From JAJPHJ01 sp035622315 (lineage in GTDB: Bacteria > Vulcanimicrobiota > Vulcanimicrobiia > Eremiobacterales > Eremiobacteraceae), in NCBI GenBank assembly GCA_035622315.1, contig DASPVP010000125.1, positions 1 to 25,211 on the forward strand: a stretch of DNA of 25,211 nt. The letters are read 5' to 3'. The position numbers and the translations under genes were made by a program. The notes below the pieces were generated by a model, which saw only the letters and a program-made list of their open reading frames with translations, ran no database searches and was not told where the DNA came from. This document shows, in pieces, positions 1 through 7,693 of this stretch. Position 1 is the first letter of the stretch; every line of letters begins with the position of its first letter.

Positions 1-187
1 AATCTCCCAGCGCGCGGATGAGGTCGGCAGTGAAGACAAGCGCCCCTTTTAGGATGCCGACCGCGACCAGCGGCCGTAGGGCGTTACGCGCGCGGATCGC
101 CTGCGCGAGCCGTGCGACGGCAGCCGCGATCTCCGCCTCGCTGAAGACCACGTCGCCCAACTCCACCGGGCTTGAGAGCTGCCTCAT
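1..187 (-). CDS. hpt: Hypoxanthine phosphoribosyltransferase, N-terminal part (cut by window edge)
   Basis: Only the first 62 codons are inside the window. The enzyme salvages hypoxanthine or guanine to IMP or GMP using PRPP in the cytoplasm. The visible part starts MRQLSSPVELGDVVFSEAEI and contains the family's early conserved strand-loop VGILKGALVFTADL near residues 41-54, where the LKG motif sits in this family. The PRPP loop lies outside the window. The start is the first ATG after an in-frame stop 27 nt upstream. The gene begins 15 bp after tilS; tilS-hpt (often followed by ftsH) is a widely conserved bacterial arrangement, which supports the call. The gene is probably co-transcribed with tilS. 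The identification rests on a short fragment plus context. Confidence 0.85.
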   Translation of the reverse strand, partial: MRQLSSPVELGDVVFSEAEIAAAVARLAQAIRARNALRPLVAVGILKGALVFTADLIRALGD

Positions 188-202
188 GAGCTTCGTCTTC
201 TT

Positions 203-1582
203 CTAAATATCGGCTGCCTGCCAGGCCACTGTAAGCACTGGCTTTCGCGCAACGGGCTGGAATTGGTCCATGACCCGCAGGCCTAAGACCGCGGCGATGC
301 GACCTCCGGCACAGAGCAGGCAAGCCTGGGAGCGCCTCGTCGCTGGTACCCCCGCCTTGGCCAAAAAGCGCGCGAGCGACACGGCATGCCGTCGTCCGGA
401 GGGCACACAGACGTCACCCGCGCGCGGTGTGCGCAATTCGAGCTCTCCGGCCGAGCGAAGACGTTCCAGATCGAGATCGAGCGATGTACGCCTGCCCCTA
501 CCTTGGCTTGCACTGGTTCGTAAGTCCGCAGTGCCGAATGGCGTCTTGTACGTCGCGGGCAAACGCGACAGATCGATCGCGACGCGCGCGCTCCTTGGGC
601 CACTTTTCTTGTCGCGCGCCTCGACGACGAGCTTGCCGCTCGAGAGCACAACCGTCGCGTTGCCGGCGTGATAGCGCCCGCCTCGTCCCAGTTTGATCGC
701 GCGTGCGATCGCATCGCAGTGCGTGAAGGAGAAATCACGCGCGCTTTTCGTGGCGGCCACAGCCGCGCGCACCACGCGCCGCAGCAGCGCTCTTGGAAGC
801 TTACGTAGCATGCCGCTCGAGAAATCTCCGGCTTCTGTCCGCGCTTGCACGAGCGCTTGCGCGCTCATCCCTTCGAGCAGCGCGCGATCGTCAGCGAGCA
901 GGGCTGCGGAGCGAGCGATGCTGCGCGATGCCTGCGGTACGCTCATCTCGAGCTGGGAAACGAGCATGCGCACCGCGTTGCGGGGAATGCTCGGGTCGTC
1001 GTTGGTCTCGTCGTGCGAGAACGGCAGCCCGTGGGAGAGCACGTAGGCCGAGCACTGCGCCTTAGTCGCCCAGAGGAGCGGGCGAGCGAGGGTCACCCGC
1101 TCCGACAAGCGACGCGTGGGCCGCATGGCAGCCACGCCATCGATGCCGCTGCCGCGCGCGAGCGCAAGGATCGACGTCTCGACGAGGTCGTCGCGTTGAT
1201 GCCCTGTGAGCACGACGGCCGCACGTGCGCGCTCGGCGGTTTGCACGAGTGCGCGGTATCTCGCGTTGCGGGCTCGTTCTTCAGGCGAGCCGCGGTCCGG
1301 CTGGACAGACCGGCGCAGCGTCCGCGCGACGCGCTTCACCAATGCCTGTGCGCCTGCAGCGCGAGCTTGCGCCCGCACCGCTGCGACGTCGCGCGCGATG
1401 CTTCGCTTCGGTCGAAGCCCGTGGTCCACATAACATGCGATCAGCGGCGCTTGTGGGAAAACCGCGCGGGCGAGCAGCAGCGTCGCGGCGCTGTCCGAGC
1501 CTCCGGAACAGGCCACGACGATAGGCTGCGCGCCGAATCGGAGACCGAGCAGTCCGCACGCGCGGGCGAACAGCGTCGCCAT
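203..1582 (-). CDS. tilS: tRNA(Ile)-lysidine synthase
   Basis: TilS converts C34 of the CAU-anticodon tRNA(Ile) to lysidine with ATP and lysine, so that it reads AUA codons. The PP-loop ATPase motif SGGSDS lies at residues 26-31, followed by the N-terminal ATPase domain with the CYVDHGLRP and VLTGHQRDDLVET stretches. A C-terminal TilS domain contains SLARFLAKAGVPATRRS. The length is 459 aa, normal for the long two-domain form. The frame is open up to 1669, inside smpB, but the ATG at 1582 gives the usual short lead to the PP-loop and falls 19 bp after the smpB stop, so it is preferred; its ribosome binding site is weak. It is followed closely by hpt. Confidence 0.93.
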   Translation of the reverse strand: MATLFARACGLLGLRFGAQPIVVACSGGSDSAATLLLARAVFPQAPLIACYVDHGLRPKRSIARDVAAVRAQARAAGAQALVKRVARTLRRSVQPDRGSPEERARNARYRALVQTAERARAAVVLTGHQRDDLVETSILALARGSGIDGVAAMRPTRRLSERVTLARPLLWATKAQCSAYVLSHGLPFSHDETNDDPSIPRNAVRMLVSQLEMSVPQASRSIARSAALLADDRALLEGMSAQALVQARTEAGDFSSGMLRKLPRALLRRVVRAAVAATKSARDFSFTHCDAIARAIKLGRGGRYHAGNATVVLSSGKLVVEARDKKSGPRSARVAIDLSRLPATYKTPFGTADLRTSASQGRGRRTSLDLDLERLRSAGELELRTPRAGDVCVPSGRRHAVSLARFLAKAGVPATRRSQACLLCAGGRIAAVLGLRVMDQFQPVARKPVLTVAWQAADI

Positions 1583-1601
1583 CGCGCCGACCGTTGGGGG
1601 A

Positions 1602-2078
1602 CTAGCGCCGCTTCGCCCGTTCGAGCTCGCGACGGATCTCGCGCTCTTTGATCGCCTCGCGTTTGTCATACAACTTCTTGCCGCGCGCCAACCCGACTTC
1701 GACCTTGAGCCGGTTACGATGGAAATAGACGCGCAACGGCAGCAGTGTCAGGCCCTTCTCCTGCAGTTTGCCCGCGAGGCGCGCGAGTTCTTGCTTGTGC
1801 AGCAAGAGCTTGCGGTCCCGGCGCGGCTCGTGCTGCGAGAAGAACGTGCCTTGCTCGTAGGGCGGGATATGGACGTTGACGAGCCAGGCCTCGCCGCCGC
1901 GCAAACGCACGAAGCCGTCGACGAGCGAGCATCCGTTCGCGCGCAGGCTCTTGACCTCGGTGCCGGTGAGCACGAGCCCAGCTTCGTTCTGATCCACGAT
2001 CGTGTAGTCGTGGAACGCCTTGCGATTCGAGGCGATCGTCTTGCGGCCGGGCTGCGCGTCAGCGCTCTTGCGCGTCAT
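1602..2078 (-). CDS. smpB: SsrA-binding protein SmpB
   Basis: SmpB is the obligate partner of tmRNA in trans-translation, which rescues stalled ribosomes. The 158 aa length is typical. Seen are the N-terminal stretch NRKAFHDYTI, the core LTGTEVKSLRANGCSLVDGF, the VHIPPYEQG segment, RDRKLLLHKQEL, and the basic tail ending KREAIKEREIRRELERAKRR, which in this family folds into the helix that enters the mRNA channel. The only start candidate (ATG at 2078) overlaps the end of the upstream thioesterase gene by 20 bp, which suggests translational coupling. tilS follows after 19 bp. No tmRNA gene was seen in the window. Confidence 0.97.
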   Translation of the reverse strand: MTRKSADAQPGRKTIASNRKAFHDYTIVDQNEAGLVLTGTEVKSLRANGCSLVDGFVRLRGGEAWLVNVHIPPYEQGTFFSQHEPRRDRKLLLHKQELARLAGKLQEKGLTLLPLRVYFHRNRLKVEVGLARGKKLYDKREAIKEREIRRELERAKRR

Positions 2079-2472
2079 CCGCGACGAACCGTCCTTGACC
2101 TTCGGCGTACAGCGTGCCGTCCAGTCCTGTGACGGTCGCGCTCAAGTCCAAGACACGCCCTCTTCTGCTCTCGATCTTGCCGGCGGCCACGAGGGGCTCG
2201 TCGAGCGGCGCCGCCTTGCGGAAGCGCACCGAGAGGCGCCCCGTGACCGCCCGAACGCCTGCAGCGATCGCAGCATGCGCCATCGCTTCGTCGAGCAGCG
2301 TCGCCATGATGCCACCATGCACGATCGTGGTCCATCCGGCGAATCGCCGCTTGGGTTCGAAGACCGCGCGTGCGCTGTCGTGACCGTACTCGAATGCCAG
2401 CTGCATGCCCTCGGCGTTGTCCGGGCCGCATGCGAAACAGCGCCGATCGTCTTCCAGCCTCGAACGATCCAT
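2059..2472 (-). CDS. PaaI-family hot-dog fold thioesterase
   Basis: This 137 aa protein has the features of small acyl-CoA thioesterases of the PaaI/YiiD-like hot-dog group: an N-terminal CFACGPDN motif (residues 12-19) and the helix-capping HGG motif (residues 52-54) followed by Asp61 in LLDEAMAHAA, the usual catalytic region. The substrate cannot be told from sequence. The chosen start is ATG at 2472, whose A is shared with the TGA stop of the metallophosphoesterase (TGATG), a classic coupled junction. A TTG one codon upstream is the alternative. It overlaps smpB by 20 bp. The family call is firm; its role in this housekeeping run is unknown. Confidence 0.88.
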   Translation of the reverse strand: MDRSRLEDDRRCFACGPDNAEGMQLAFEYGHDSARAVFEPKRRFAGWTTIVHGGIMATLLDEAMAHAAIAAGVRAVTGRLSVRFRKAAPLDEPLVAAGKIESRRGRVLDLSATVTGLDGTLYAEGQGRFVADDAQER

Positions 2473-3242
2473 CAATAGCCCAACGAGAGCCGCTCGGCGA
2501 GTTCCGGCGGGAGCTTTGCGCTTTCCATACGCTCGCGCACGCGCATGACATCGTACGTGACGCGCCGGATCTCGATAGCGCCGGCCGCTTCATCGTACCA
2601 TGCGAACGAGGCCTGCGGATTGCGATCGCGGGGCTGACCGACGCTGCCCGGATTCACGATGTAGCGAAACCGCGGGGCGACTTCGATGCGCCCGCCGCGC
2701 GAAAGCCGCTGGTGAAACGTCCGGCCGAACGTCGGAGCCTCCTCCGCGGTGTCATTTTCTTCGCGCTTGCGCTCCTGGAAATAGACCTCTGCGACGTGCG
2801 TGTGGCCCACGAACGTGATCGGTCTGCGGACGCGCTCGAATGCACCGCGTGCGTCAGTGACGCCCAAGATGTAATCGAAGTGCGCTTCCGGCGACCCGTG
2901 CACGATCTCGAAGGTGTCGAAAGAACGCTCGCGCGGCAGGCCGGCGAGATATGCGCGGTTCTCGGCGCTCAACTGACCGCGCGTCCACGCGATGGCCGCG
3001 ACCGCAAGCGCGTTGAAGCGCTCCGCGGCGTCGGCGACCACCGCGGCTTCATCGTGGTTGCCGGCGATCGCCACGCAGTTGCGCGCGCGCAATAGGTCGC
3101 AACACTCGTTAGGATTCGGTCCGTAGCCGACGATGTCGCCCAAGCACACGAACTGGTCCATCCCCAGACCGTCGAGTTCTTGGATGACCGCTTCCAACGC
3201 GTCGAGATTGGAATGGATGTCGGAGACGATGCCGTAGCGCAC
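2472..3242 (-). CDS. Calcineurin-like metallophosphoesterase (YfcE/MJ0936-type)
   Basis: A 256 aa two-metal phosphoesterase. The metal-ligand motifs are in canonical order: D8-x-H10 in SDIHSNLDAL, GDIVGYGP with Asp36, GNHD at residues 61-64, HGSP, and GHTH, followed by NPGSVGQPRD near the C-terminus. Relatives act as phosphodiesterases or phosphatases, or as diadenosine polyphosphate hydrolase-like enzymes; the substrate here is unknown. The start is GTG at 3242, preceded by an AAGGA sequence about 10 nt upstream. The TGA stop shares a base with the ATG of the following thioesterase gene. It lies 56 bp downstream of the BON lipoprotein gene. Confidence 0.92.
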   Translation of the reverse strand: MRYGIVSDIHSNLDALEAVIQELDGLGMDQFVCLGDIVGYGPNPNECCDLLRARNCVAIAGNHDEAAVVADAAERFNALAVAAIAWTRGQLSAENRAYLAGLPRERSFDTFEIVHGSPEAHFDYILGVTDARGAFERVRRPITFVGHTHVAEVYFQERKREENDTAEEAPTFGRTFHQRLSRGGRIEVAPRFRYIVNPGSVGQPRDRNPQASFAWYDEAAGAIEIRRVTYDVMRVRERMESAKLPPELAERLSLGY

Positions 3243-3298
3243 AGCGCGATTGTCCTTATGCCAAGTCCGGTCGCCGTGGTTCCGTGAGGTTTACGATG

Positions 3299-3850
3299 TC
3301 ACCTTTGCAGGTGAATGCGATCGATGAGGCGCGTCACTCCCGAGACACCGCGCGCGCTCTGCACGACGAGCGTGTGCGCCGCCCAGCTCGTCACCGTTCC
3401 TGAAAGCGTCACCACGCCATGGTGCGCGCTCACGGTGATCTTCAGCGCGTTCACACCCGTCTGCGCGGCGATGGCAGCTTGGACACGCGCTTGCAGCGCG
3501 AGGTCGGCCGCGATCTCGTTCGCGGTCGGCGCGTTCGGGTTGACCTTGAGGCGGTCGTCGAGTCCTGCAATGCCGGAGATGCCGCGCACTGCTTGGTCCA
3601 CGGCCACGCGCTCTTGCTCCGAGTGCACTTGCCCAGTGAGAGTGACACGGCGCGCGTTCACGTCGACGTTGACCAAAGAGACGGTCGCTGGATCCACGCC
3701 GGCAAGGCGGGCCCGTACCTCTCCCGCCATGATCGCGTCGTTTGCGGTGGACCGAGCGCGCTCTTGTTGCTGCGGGCTGCAGGCCGCCAACGCAGCGACG
3801 AGCATGACGAGGATACAACTGCGGATATGGCTTCGCATCGCGTGGCTCAT
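3299..3850 (-). CDS. BON-domain lipoprotein (two BON domains, OsmY-like)
   Basis: A 183 aa protein with a lipoprotein signal peptide: hydrophobic stretch followed by the lipobox LAAC with Cys24. Two BON domains follow, roughly residues 45-105 and 112-183, each with the typical hydrophobic-Asn-Val core (for example VSLVNVDVNARRVTLTG and LKITVSAHHGVVTLSG). BON domains are thought to bind membranes or lipids in the periplasm or outer membrane; OsmY is the best-known member. The reading frame extends up to 3994 into moeA, but the ATG at 3850 puts the signal peptide at the N-terminus and is preferred; ATG at 3838 is possible. It lies 43 bp after moeA on the same strand. Confidence 0.87.
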   Translation of the reverse strand: MSHAMRSHIRSCILVMLVAALAACSPQQQERARSTANDAIMAGEVRARLAGVDPATVSLVNVDVNARRVTLTGQVHSEQERVAVDQAVRGISGIAGLDDRLKVNPNAPTANEIAADLALQARVQAAIAAQTGVNALKITVSAHHGVVTLSGTVTSWAAHTLVVQSARGVSGVTRLIDRIHLQR

Positions 3851-3893
3851 ATCGTTTGCCGGCTTTTGATTTCCCTTCACGCGGGGCTTTCCG

Positions 3894-5138
3894 TCACCGC
3901 ATCGTCCGCGAACGGGTGAACGGCCAGACATCGACCGCGGCGCCTGCGGCCACGAAGGTCGTATCCAGCGGCACGATGACGAGGCCGTCCGCAAAAGCCA
4001 ATATGTGGGTCTGCGAGGAGGTGCCGATCAGCGGTGTCGCGCGCAGCCCTTCGCTCGAACGCTCTAATCGTACTGGAACCCGGTGCTCTAGGCCCGGGCC
4101 GACCTCGATCGGCGCGGCGAGCGTCGCCCGCAGAGGCAGCGTATCGTCGGTCTTGTCCATCATGCGTAGCAGAATCGGCTTCGCCAACGCTTCGAACATC
4201 ACGAGCGTCGAGACCGGATTGCCGGGAAGGCCAAGGACGGGTTGATCGCCGATCATCGCGAGTAACACCGGGCGTCCGGGCCGCACCGTCACCCCATGCA
4301 CGATCACCCCAGGCTCGCCCGCTTCGCCAACGAGCTGCGGCGTCAGATCGCGAGCACCCACGCTCGAGCCGCCGGAGATCAGCACCCCGTCGCATTCGCG
4401 TAGCGCAAGCCCGAGAGCGCGCGTGAAGGTATCTCGTTCGTCGCGAACGCGCTCGTAGCGCTTCGGCGCGAACCCGAGCGCCGCGAGCGCAGCGCACAGC
4501 GCGCTGCCGTTGGACTCCCGGATCTGGCCCTTCGACATCGGCGCGCCTGGAGACACGAGCTCATCACCGGTGACCAGCACGCCGATCGTCGGAGGCACGA
4601 ACGCTTCGGCCGCATCGACCCCCGCTGCGCCAAGCGTGCCGAGCAGCGCTGGATCGACGACCCGCCCGGCTGGAGCGAGCAATTCGCCCGCGGACAGATC
4701 GCTTCTCGCGTGGTTGACGCGGTCTTCGCTGTCCTCACCGTCGAAGACGAGGATGTCCCCGTCGCGCGCCTGCGTGTCTTCGATCTTGACCACGCCGGTC
4801 GCACCGTCTGGGATTGCGCCGCCCGTCGGCACGGCGACCGCGTCACCCGCTTCGACCCGCACGCGCGACACGTGGCCCATCAAGACCTCGTCTGTGATCC
4901 GTAGTCGCACGGGCTTGTCTTTGGAAGCACCCTTCACTTGCGCGGCGATGACCGCAAAGCCGTCCACCATCGAGCGGTCGAACGCCGGGACATCCTCAGG
5001 TGAGACGACGGGTCTTGCAAGAGTACGACCGTCGAGACGGTCGAGCGCCACGCGTTCGGACCTCGCCCTGCGGACGGGGAATTGGGCCATCGCGTCGAGC
5101 GCCTGGACGATCGTGACCCGTCGCAGGGGCGTGCGCAC
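3894..5138 (-). CDS. moeA: Molybdopterin molybdenumtransferase MoeA
   Basis: MoeA inserts molybdate into adenylated molybdopterin in the last step of molybdenum cofactor synthesis. With the proposed start it is 414 aa, the usual length. Family motifs are in order: PAFDRSMVDGFAV (51-63), PTGGAIPDGATGVV (104-117), VTGDELV (189-195), SGGSSVGARD (255-264, the MoaB/Mog-like domain) and GLPGNPVS (303-310). The open frame runs further upstream to 5657 only as antisense of pilT. The proposed start is GTG at 5138, but the GGAGG sequence sits 16 nt before it, so a non-standard start a few codons upstream cannot be excluded. It is divergent from pilT across 70 bp and is the first gene of the minus-strand run. 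Confidence 0.93.
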   Translation of the reverse strand: MRTPLRRVTIVQALDAMAQFPVRRARSERVALDRLDGRTLARPVVSPEDVPAFDRSMVDGFAVIAAQVKGASKDKPVRLRITDEVLMGHVSRVRVEAGDAVAVPTGGAIPDGATGVVKIEDTQARDGDILVFDGEDSEDRVNHARSDLSAGELLAPAGRVVDPALLGTLGAAGVDAAEAFVPPTIGVLVTGDELVSPGAPMSKGQIRESNGSALCAALAALGFAPKRYERVRDERDTFTRALGLALRECDGVLISGGSSVGARDLTPQLVGEAGEPGVIVHGVTVRPGRPVLLAMIGDQPVLGLPGNPVSTLVMFEALAKPILLRMMDKTDDTLPLRATLAAPIEVGPGLEHRVPVRLERSSEGLRATPLIGTSSQTHILAFADGLVIVPLDTTFVAAGAAVDVWPFTRSRTMR

Positions 5139-5208
5139 AGCGGCTATGATGCAACCTCCAAGAGGCCGATATTCTTCATAAGAAGGCAGCCGTTTGCCTG
5201 GAGGAACC

Positions 5209-6306
5209 ATGTATCCACATCGCCTTGACGATCTCTTGATCGGCATCGTCGAAAAAAATGCATCCGACCTGCATCTCGTCGTGGGCAGTCCCCCGATGAT
5301 GCGCTTGCATGGCGTGCTCGAGCCCATCGTCCAAGAGAGGGTCTCTCCGGAAGACGCGCAAGCGCTGCTGACGTCGATCCTCACCAAAGAACAGGTGGAC
5401 GCGCTCAACACGCAGCGCGAGATCGATCTTGCGTACGCCATGGTCGGCGTCGCGCGCTTCCGCGTCAACGCGTGCTTCGAGCGTGGCAGCGTCTCGGCAA
5501 CCTTCCGTAACATCCCAGACACGCCGCCCTGGCTTGAAGAGATGGGCTTTCCGGACGTCGTCGGCGCGCAGACCCTCAAGCCGCGCGGACTCGTCCTCGT
5601 GACGGGCCCCACGGGCTCCGGAAAATCCACCACGCTTGCGGCGATGATCAACTTCATGAACCGTCACCGCAACGCGCGGGTCATCACGATCGAAGACCCG
5701 ATCGAGTTCTTGCACTCGAACATCCAGTGCATCATCACCCAACGCGAGCTCAATCGCGACACGCACTCGTTCTCCGCAGCGTTGCGCTCCGCGCTGCGCC
5801 AGGACCCCGACATCATCCTCATCGGTGAGATGCGCGACTTGGAGACGATCGCGCTCGCGCTGACCGCCGCGGAGACGGGCCACCTCGTGCTCGGCACGCT
5901 GCACGTGACCTCGGCGGCCGAGTCGATCAACCGCATCATCGACGTCTTCCCGCCCGAACAGCAAGAGCAGATACGATTGCAGATGGCAAGCGTGCTCGAA
6001 GCCGTCTTCACGCAGACGCTCGTGCCCAAAGTGGACGGGAGCGGCCGGGTCTGCGCCATGGAGATACTGCTCGGGACGCCCGCGGTCCGCAACCTCATCC
6101 GCGAGAACAAACCCGCGCAGATCGTCAGCGCGATGCAGACGGGGCAGAACGTCGGCATGCAGACACTCGACCGGCAGTTGGCGAAGTTCGTCAACGACGG
6201 GCTCGTCACGCTCGATGCGGCGCTCGAGAAAGCGCTCATCCCGGACGAAGTGCGCCGCTACGTCAACGAAAAAGAACCACCCAAGCGCGCCGCATCGACC
6301 TTCTAG
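5209..6306 (+). CDS. pilT: Type IV pilus retraction ATPase PilT
   Basis: PilT is the hexameric cytoplasmic ATPase that depolymerises type IV pili for twitching motility. The 365 aa protein shows the PilT N-terminal stretch ASDLHLVVGSPP, Walker A GPTGSGKST (133-141), the Asp box ITIEDPIEF (159-167), Walker B DIILIGEMRD (201-210) and the His box GHLVLGTLH (224-232). It lacks the long N-terminal domain of PilB/GspE. The start is ATG at 5209 with a GGAGGA ribosome binding site directly upstream; an in-frame TTG at 5194 lies before that site and is less likely. It diverges from moeA. No other pilus assembly gene is adjacent; a pilin-like gene lies about 13 kb away. Confidence 0.96.
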   Translation: MYPHRLDDLLIGIVEKNASDLHLVVGSPPMMRLHGVLEPIVQERVSPEDAQALLTSILTKEQVDALNTQREIDLAYAMVGVARFRVNACFERGSVSATFRNIPDTPPWLEEMGFPDVVGAQTLKPRGLVLVTGPTGSGKSTTLAAMINFMNRHRNARVITIEDPIEFLHSNIQCIITQRELNRDTHSFSAALRSALRQDPDIILIGEMRDLETIALALTAAETGHLVLGTLHVTSAAESINRIIDVFPPEQQEQIRLQMASVLEAVFTQTLVPKVDGSGRVCAMEILLGTPAVRNLIRENKPAQIVSAMQTGQNVGMQTLDRQLAKFVNDGLVTLDAALEKALIPDEVRRYVNEKEPPKRAASTF

Positions 6307-6326
6307 CCGTTTCGAAAAATCCGTAG

Positions 6327-6347
6327 GGGGCGATTCAAAATCGCCCC
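6327..6347. repeat. Palindromic repeat, copy 1 (GGGGCGATT type)
   Basis: A perfect 9 bp inverted repeat, GGGGCGATT and AATCGCCCC, around a 3 nt loop. It lies 21 bp after the pilT stop. The same two arms occur again at 16064-16084 with a different loop. No T-run follows, so it is not a standard terminator. It resembles REP-type dispersed palindromes. Confidence 0.75.
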
Positions 6348-6361
6348 ACACGTGACGACCA

Positions 6362-6384
6362 CGGCCGGCCCTGAAGGTCGGCCG
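6362..6384. repeat. Palindromic repeat, copy 2 (GGCCGACC type)
   Basis: An inverted repeat CGGCCGGCC / GGTCGGCCG with a 5 nt loop and one mismatch (a G-U pair on one RNA strand). It sits 14 bp after copy 1, in front of serS. On the opposite strand it reads TGTAGCGGCCGACCTTCAGG, closely similar to the element at 15700-15725. Confidence 0.6.
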
Positions 6385-6409
6385 CTACATTTTCCGCGAA
6401 CTCGCGACA

Positions 6410-7687
6410 ATGCTCGACAAGGCGCTTATACGCGAGCATCCGGATCTATTGCGTGCGTCGTTGCGCCGCCGTGGACTCGATCAATCTGCCGTCGACGAGT
6501 TTCTCGCGATCGACGCGCGCTGGCGCGCCGCGGTGACGGCCGTCGACCGCCTGAAAGCCGAACGCAATCAGATCTCAGCGCAGTTCGCCCGCGCCAAGTC
6601 CGAGGGAGAGAGCGCACTGGCACCGCTACGTGCGCAATCTACCGAACTTGGCGCGCGTATCGAGGCCGGCCAGCGAGAAGCCGACGCGCTCGAGCGCAAC
6701 GCCAACGACCTGCTCGAGGGGCTTCCCAACATCCTCGCCCAGGAGGTCCCTGACGGCGCGGATGCAAGCGCGAACCTCGAGGTACGCCGTTCTGGCGAAC
6801 CGCCCAAGTTCGACTTCGCGGCGAAGCCTCACTGGGAACTCGGCGAACGGCTAGGCATCTTGGATTTCGAGCGGGGCGTGCGGCTTGCGCGCAGCCGCTT
6901 CGTCGTGCTTTCCGGGGATGGGGCGCGGCTCAGCCGAGCGCTCGTGAACTTCTTTCTCGAGAAGAACACCGCGGCGGGCTTCCGTGAGATAATGCCACCC
7001 ATCCTGGTGAATCGCGACACCGTCGAGGCGACCGGTCATTTGAGCAAGTTCAGCGATGTGATGTTCTCGGTCGAAGACGGCGCGTTGTTCTTGTCGCCGA
7101 CCGCGGAGGTGCAACTCGTCAACCTGCATCGCGGCGAAATCCTCGCGAGCGACGCGCTGCCCAAACTGTACACCGCGTACACACCCTGCTTCCGCGAAGA
7201 GGCGGGTGCCGCGGGCAAGGATACGCGAGGTCTCATCCGCCTGCACCAATTCGAAAAAGTGGAGCTCGTCGCCGTGAGCAGCGAGAGCGGCGCGCGCGAG
7301 GCGCACGAGCGCATCACGGCGCAAGCCGAGCTTTTGCTGCAGGCGCTCGAATTGCCGTATCGCGTGATGGTGCTCTCGTCGGGCGACACCGGATTCGCAT
7401 CGCGCAAGACCTACGACCTTGAAGTCTGGCTGCCCGGACAGAACGCCTATCGCGAGATATCATCCTGCAGCGATTGCGGCGATTTCCAAGCCCGCCGCGC
7501 GCAGATCCGGTATCGCAGCGAGCCCAAAGCGCGGCCTGAGTTCGCCCACACCCAGAACGGATCCGCACTTGCCGTGGGTCGGACAATGGTGGCCATCATG
7601 GAGAACTACCAGCAGGCAGATGGGAGCATCCGAGTCCCGAGCGCGCTCGTCCCCTACATGGACGGGCAGACCGTCATAGGCCCTTAG
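6410..7687 (+). CDS. serS: Seryl-tRNA synthetase
   Basis: This enzyme charges tRNA(Ser) (and tRNA(Sec) where present) with serine. The 425 aa length is normal. The N-terminal two-helix coiled-coil arm spans about residues 30-105. The class II core shows the TAE serine-binding motif (231-233), motif 2 beginning FREEAG (261-266) with the RLHQFEKVE strand, and motif 3 GRTMVAIMENYQ (390-401). The start ATG at 6410 lacks a clear ribosome binding site and lies just after two palindromic repeats. It converges with the CYTH-CHAD gene: only 6 bp separate the two stop codons. No T-box or other leader motif was recognised upstream. Confidence 0.97.
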   Translation: MLDKALIREHPDLLRASLRRRGLDQSAVDEFLAIDARWRAAVTAVDRLKAERNQISAQFARAKSEGESALAPLRAQSTELGARIEAGQREADALERNANDLLEGLPNILAQEVPDGADASANLEVRRSGEPPKFDFAAKPHWELGERLGILDFERGVRLARSRFVVLSGDGARLSRALVNFFLEKNTAAGFREIMPPILVNRDTVEATGHLSKFSDVMFSVEDGALFLSPTAEVQLVNLHRGEILASDALPKLYTAYTPCFREEAGAAGKDTRGLIRLHQFEKVELVAVSSESGAREAHERITAQAELLLQALELPYRVMVLSSGDTGFASRKTYDLEVWLPGQNAYREISSCSDCGDFQARRAQIRYRSEPKARPEFAHTQNGSALAVGRTMVAIMENYQQADGSIRVPSALVPYMDGQTVIGP

Positions 7688-7693
7688 AGCCGG

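Noticed and set aside
5139..5657. N-terminal extension of the moeA frame
   Set aside because: The extension is antisense of pilT and shows no MoeA sequence; MoeA of normal length starts near 5138.
5176..6351. Long minus-strand frame (391 aa) across pilT
   Set aside because: It is antisense to a clear PilT, Arg/His/Asp-rich as expected for a shadow in GC-rich DNA, and has no family motif.
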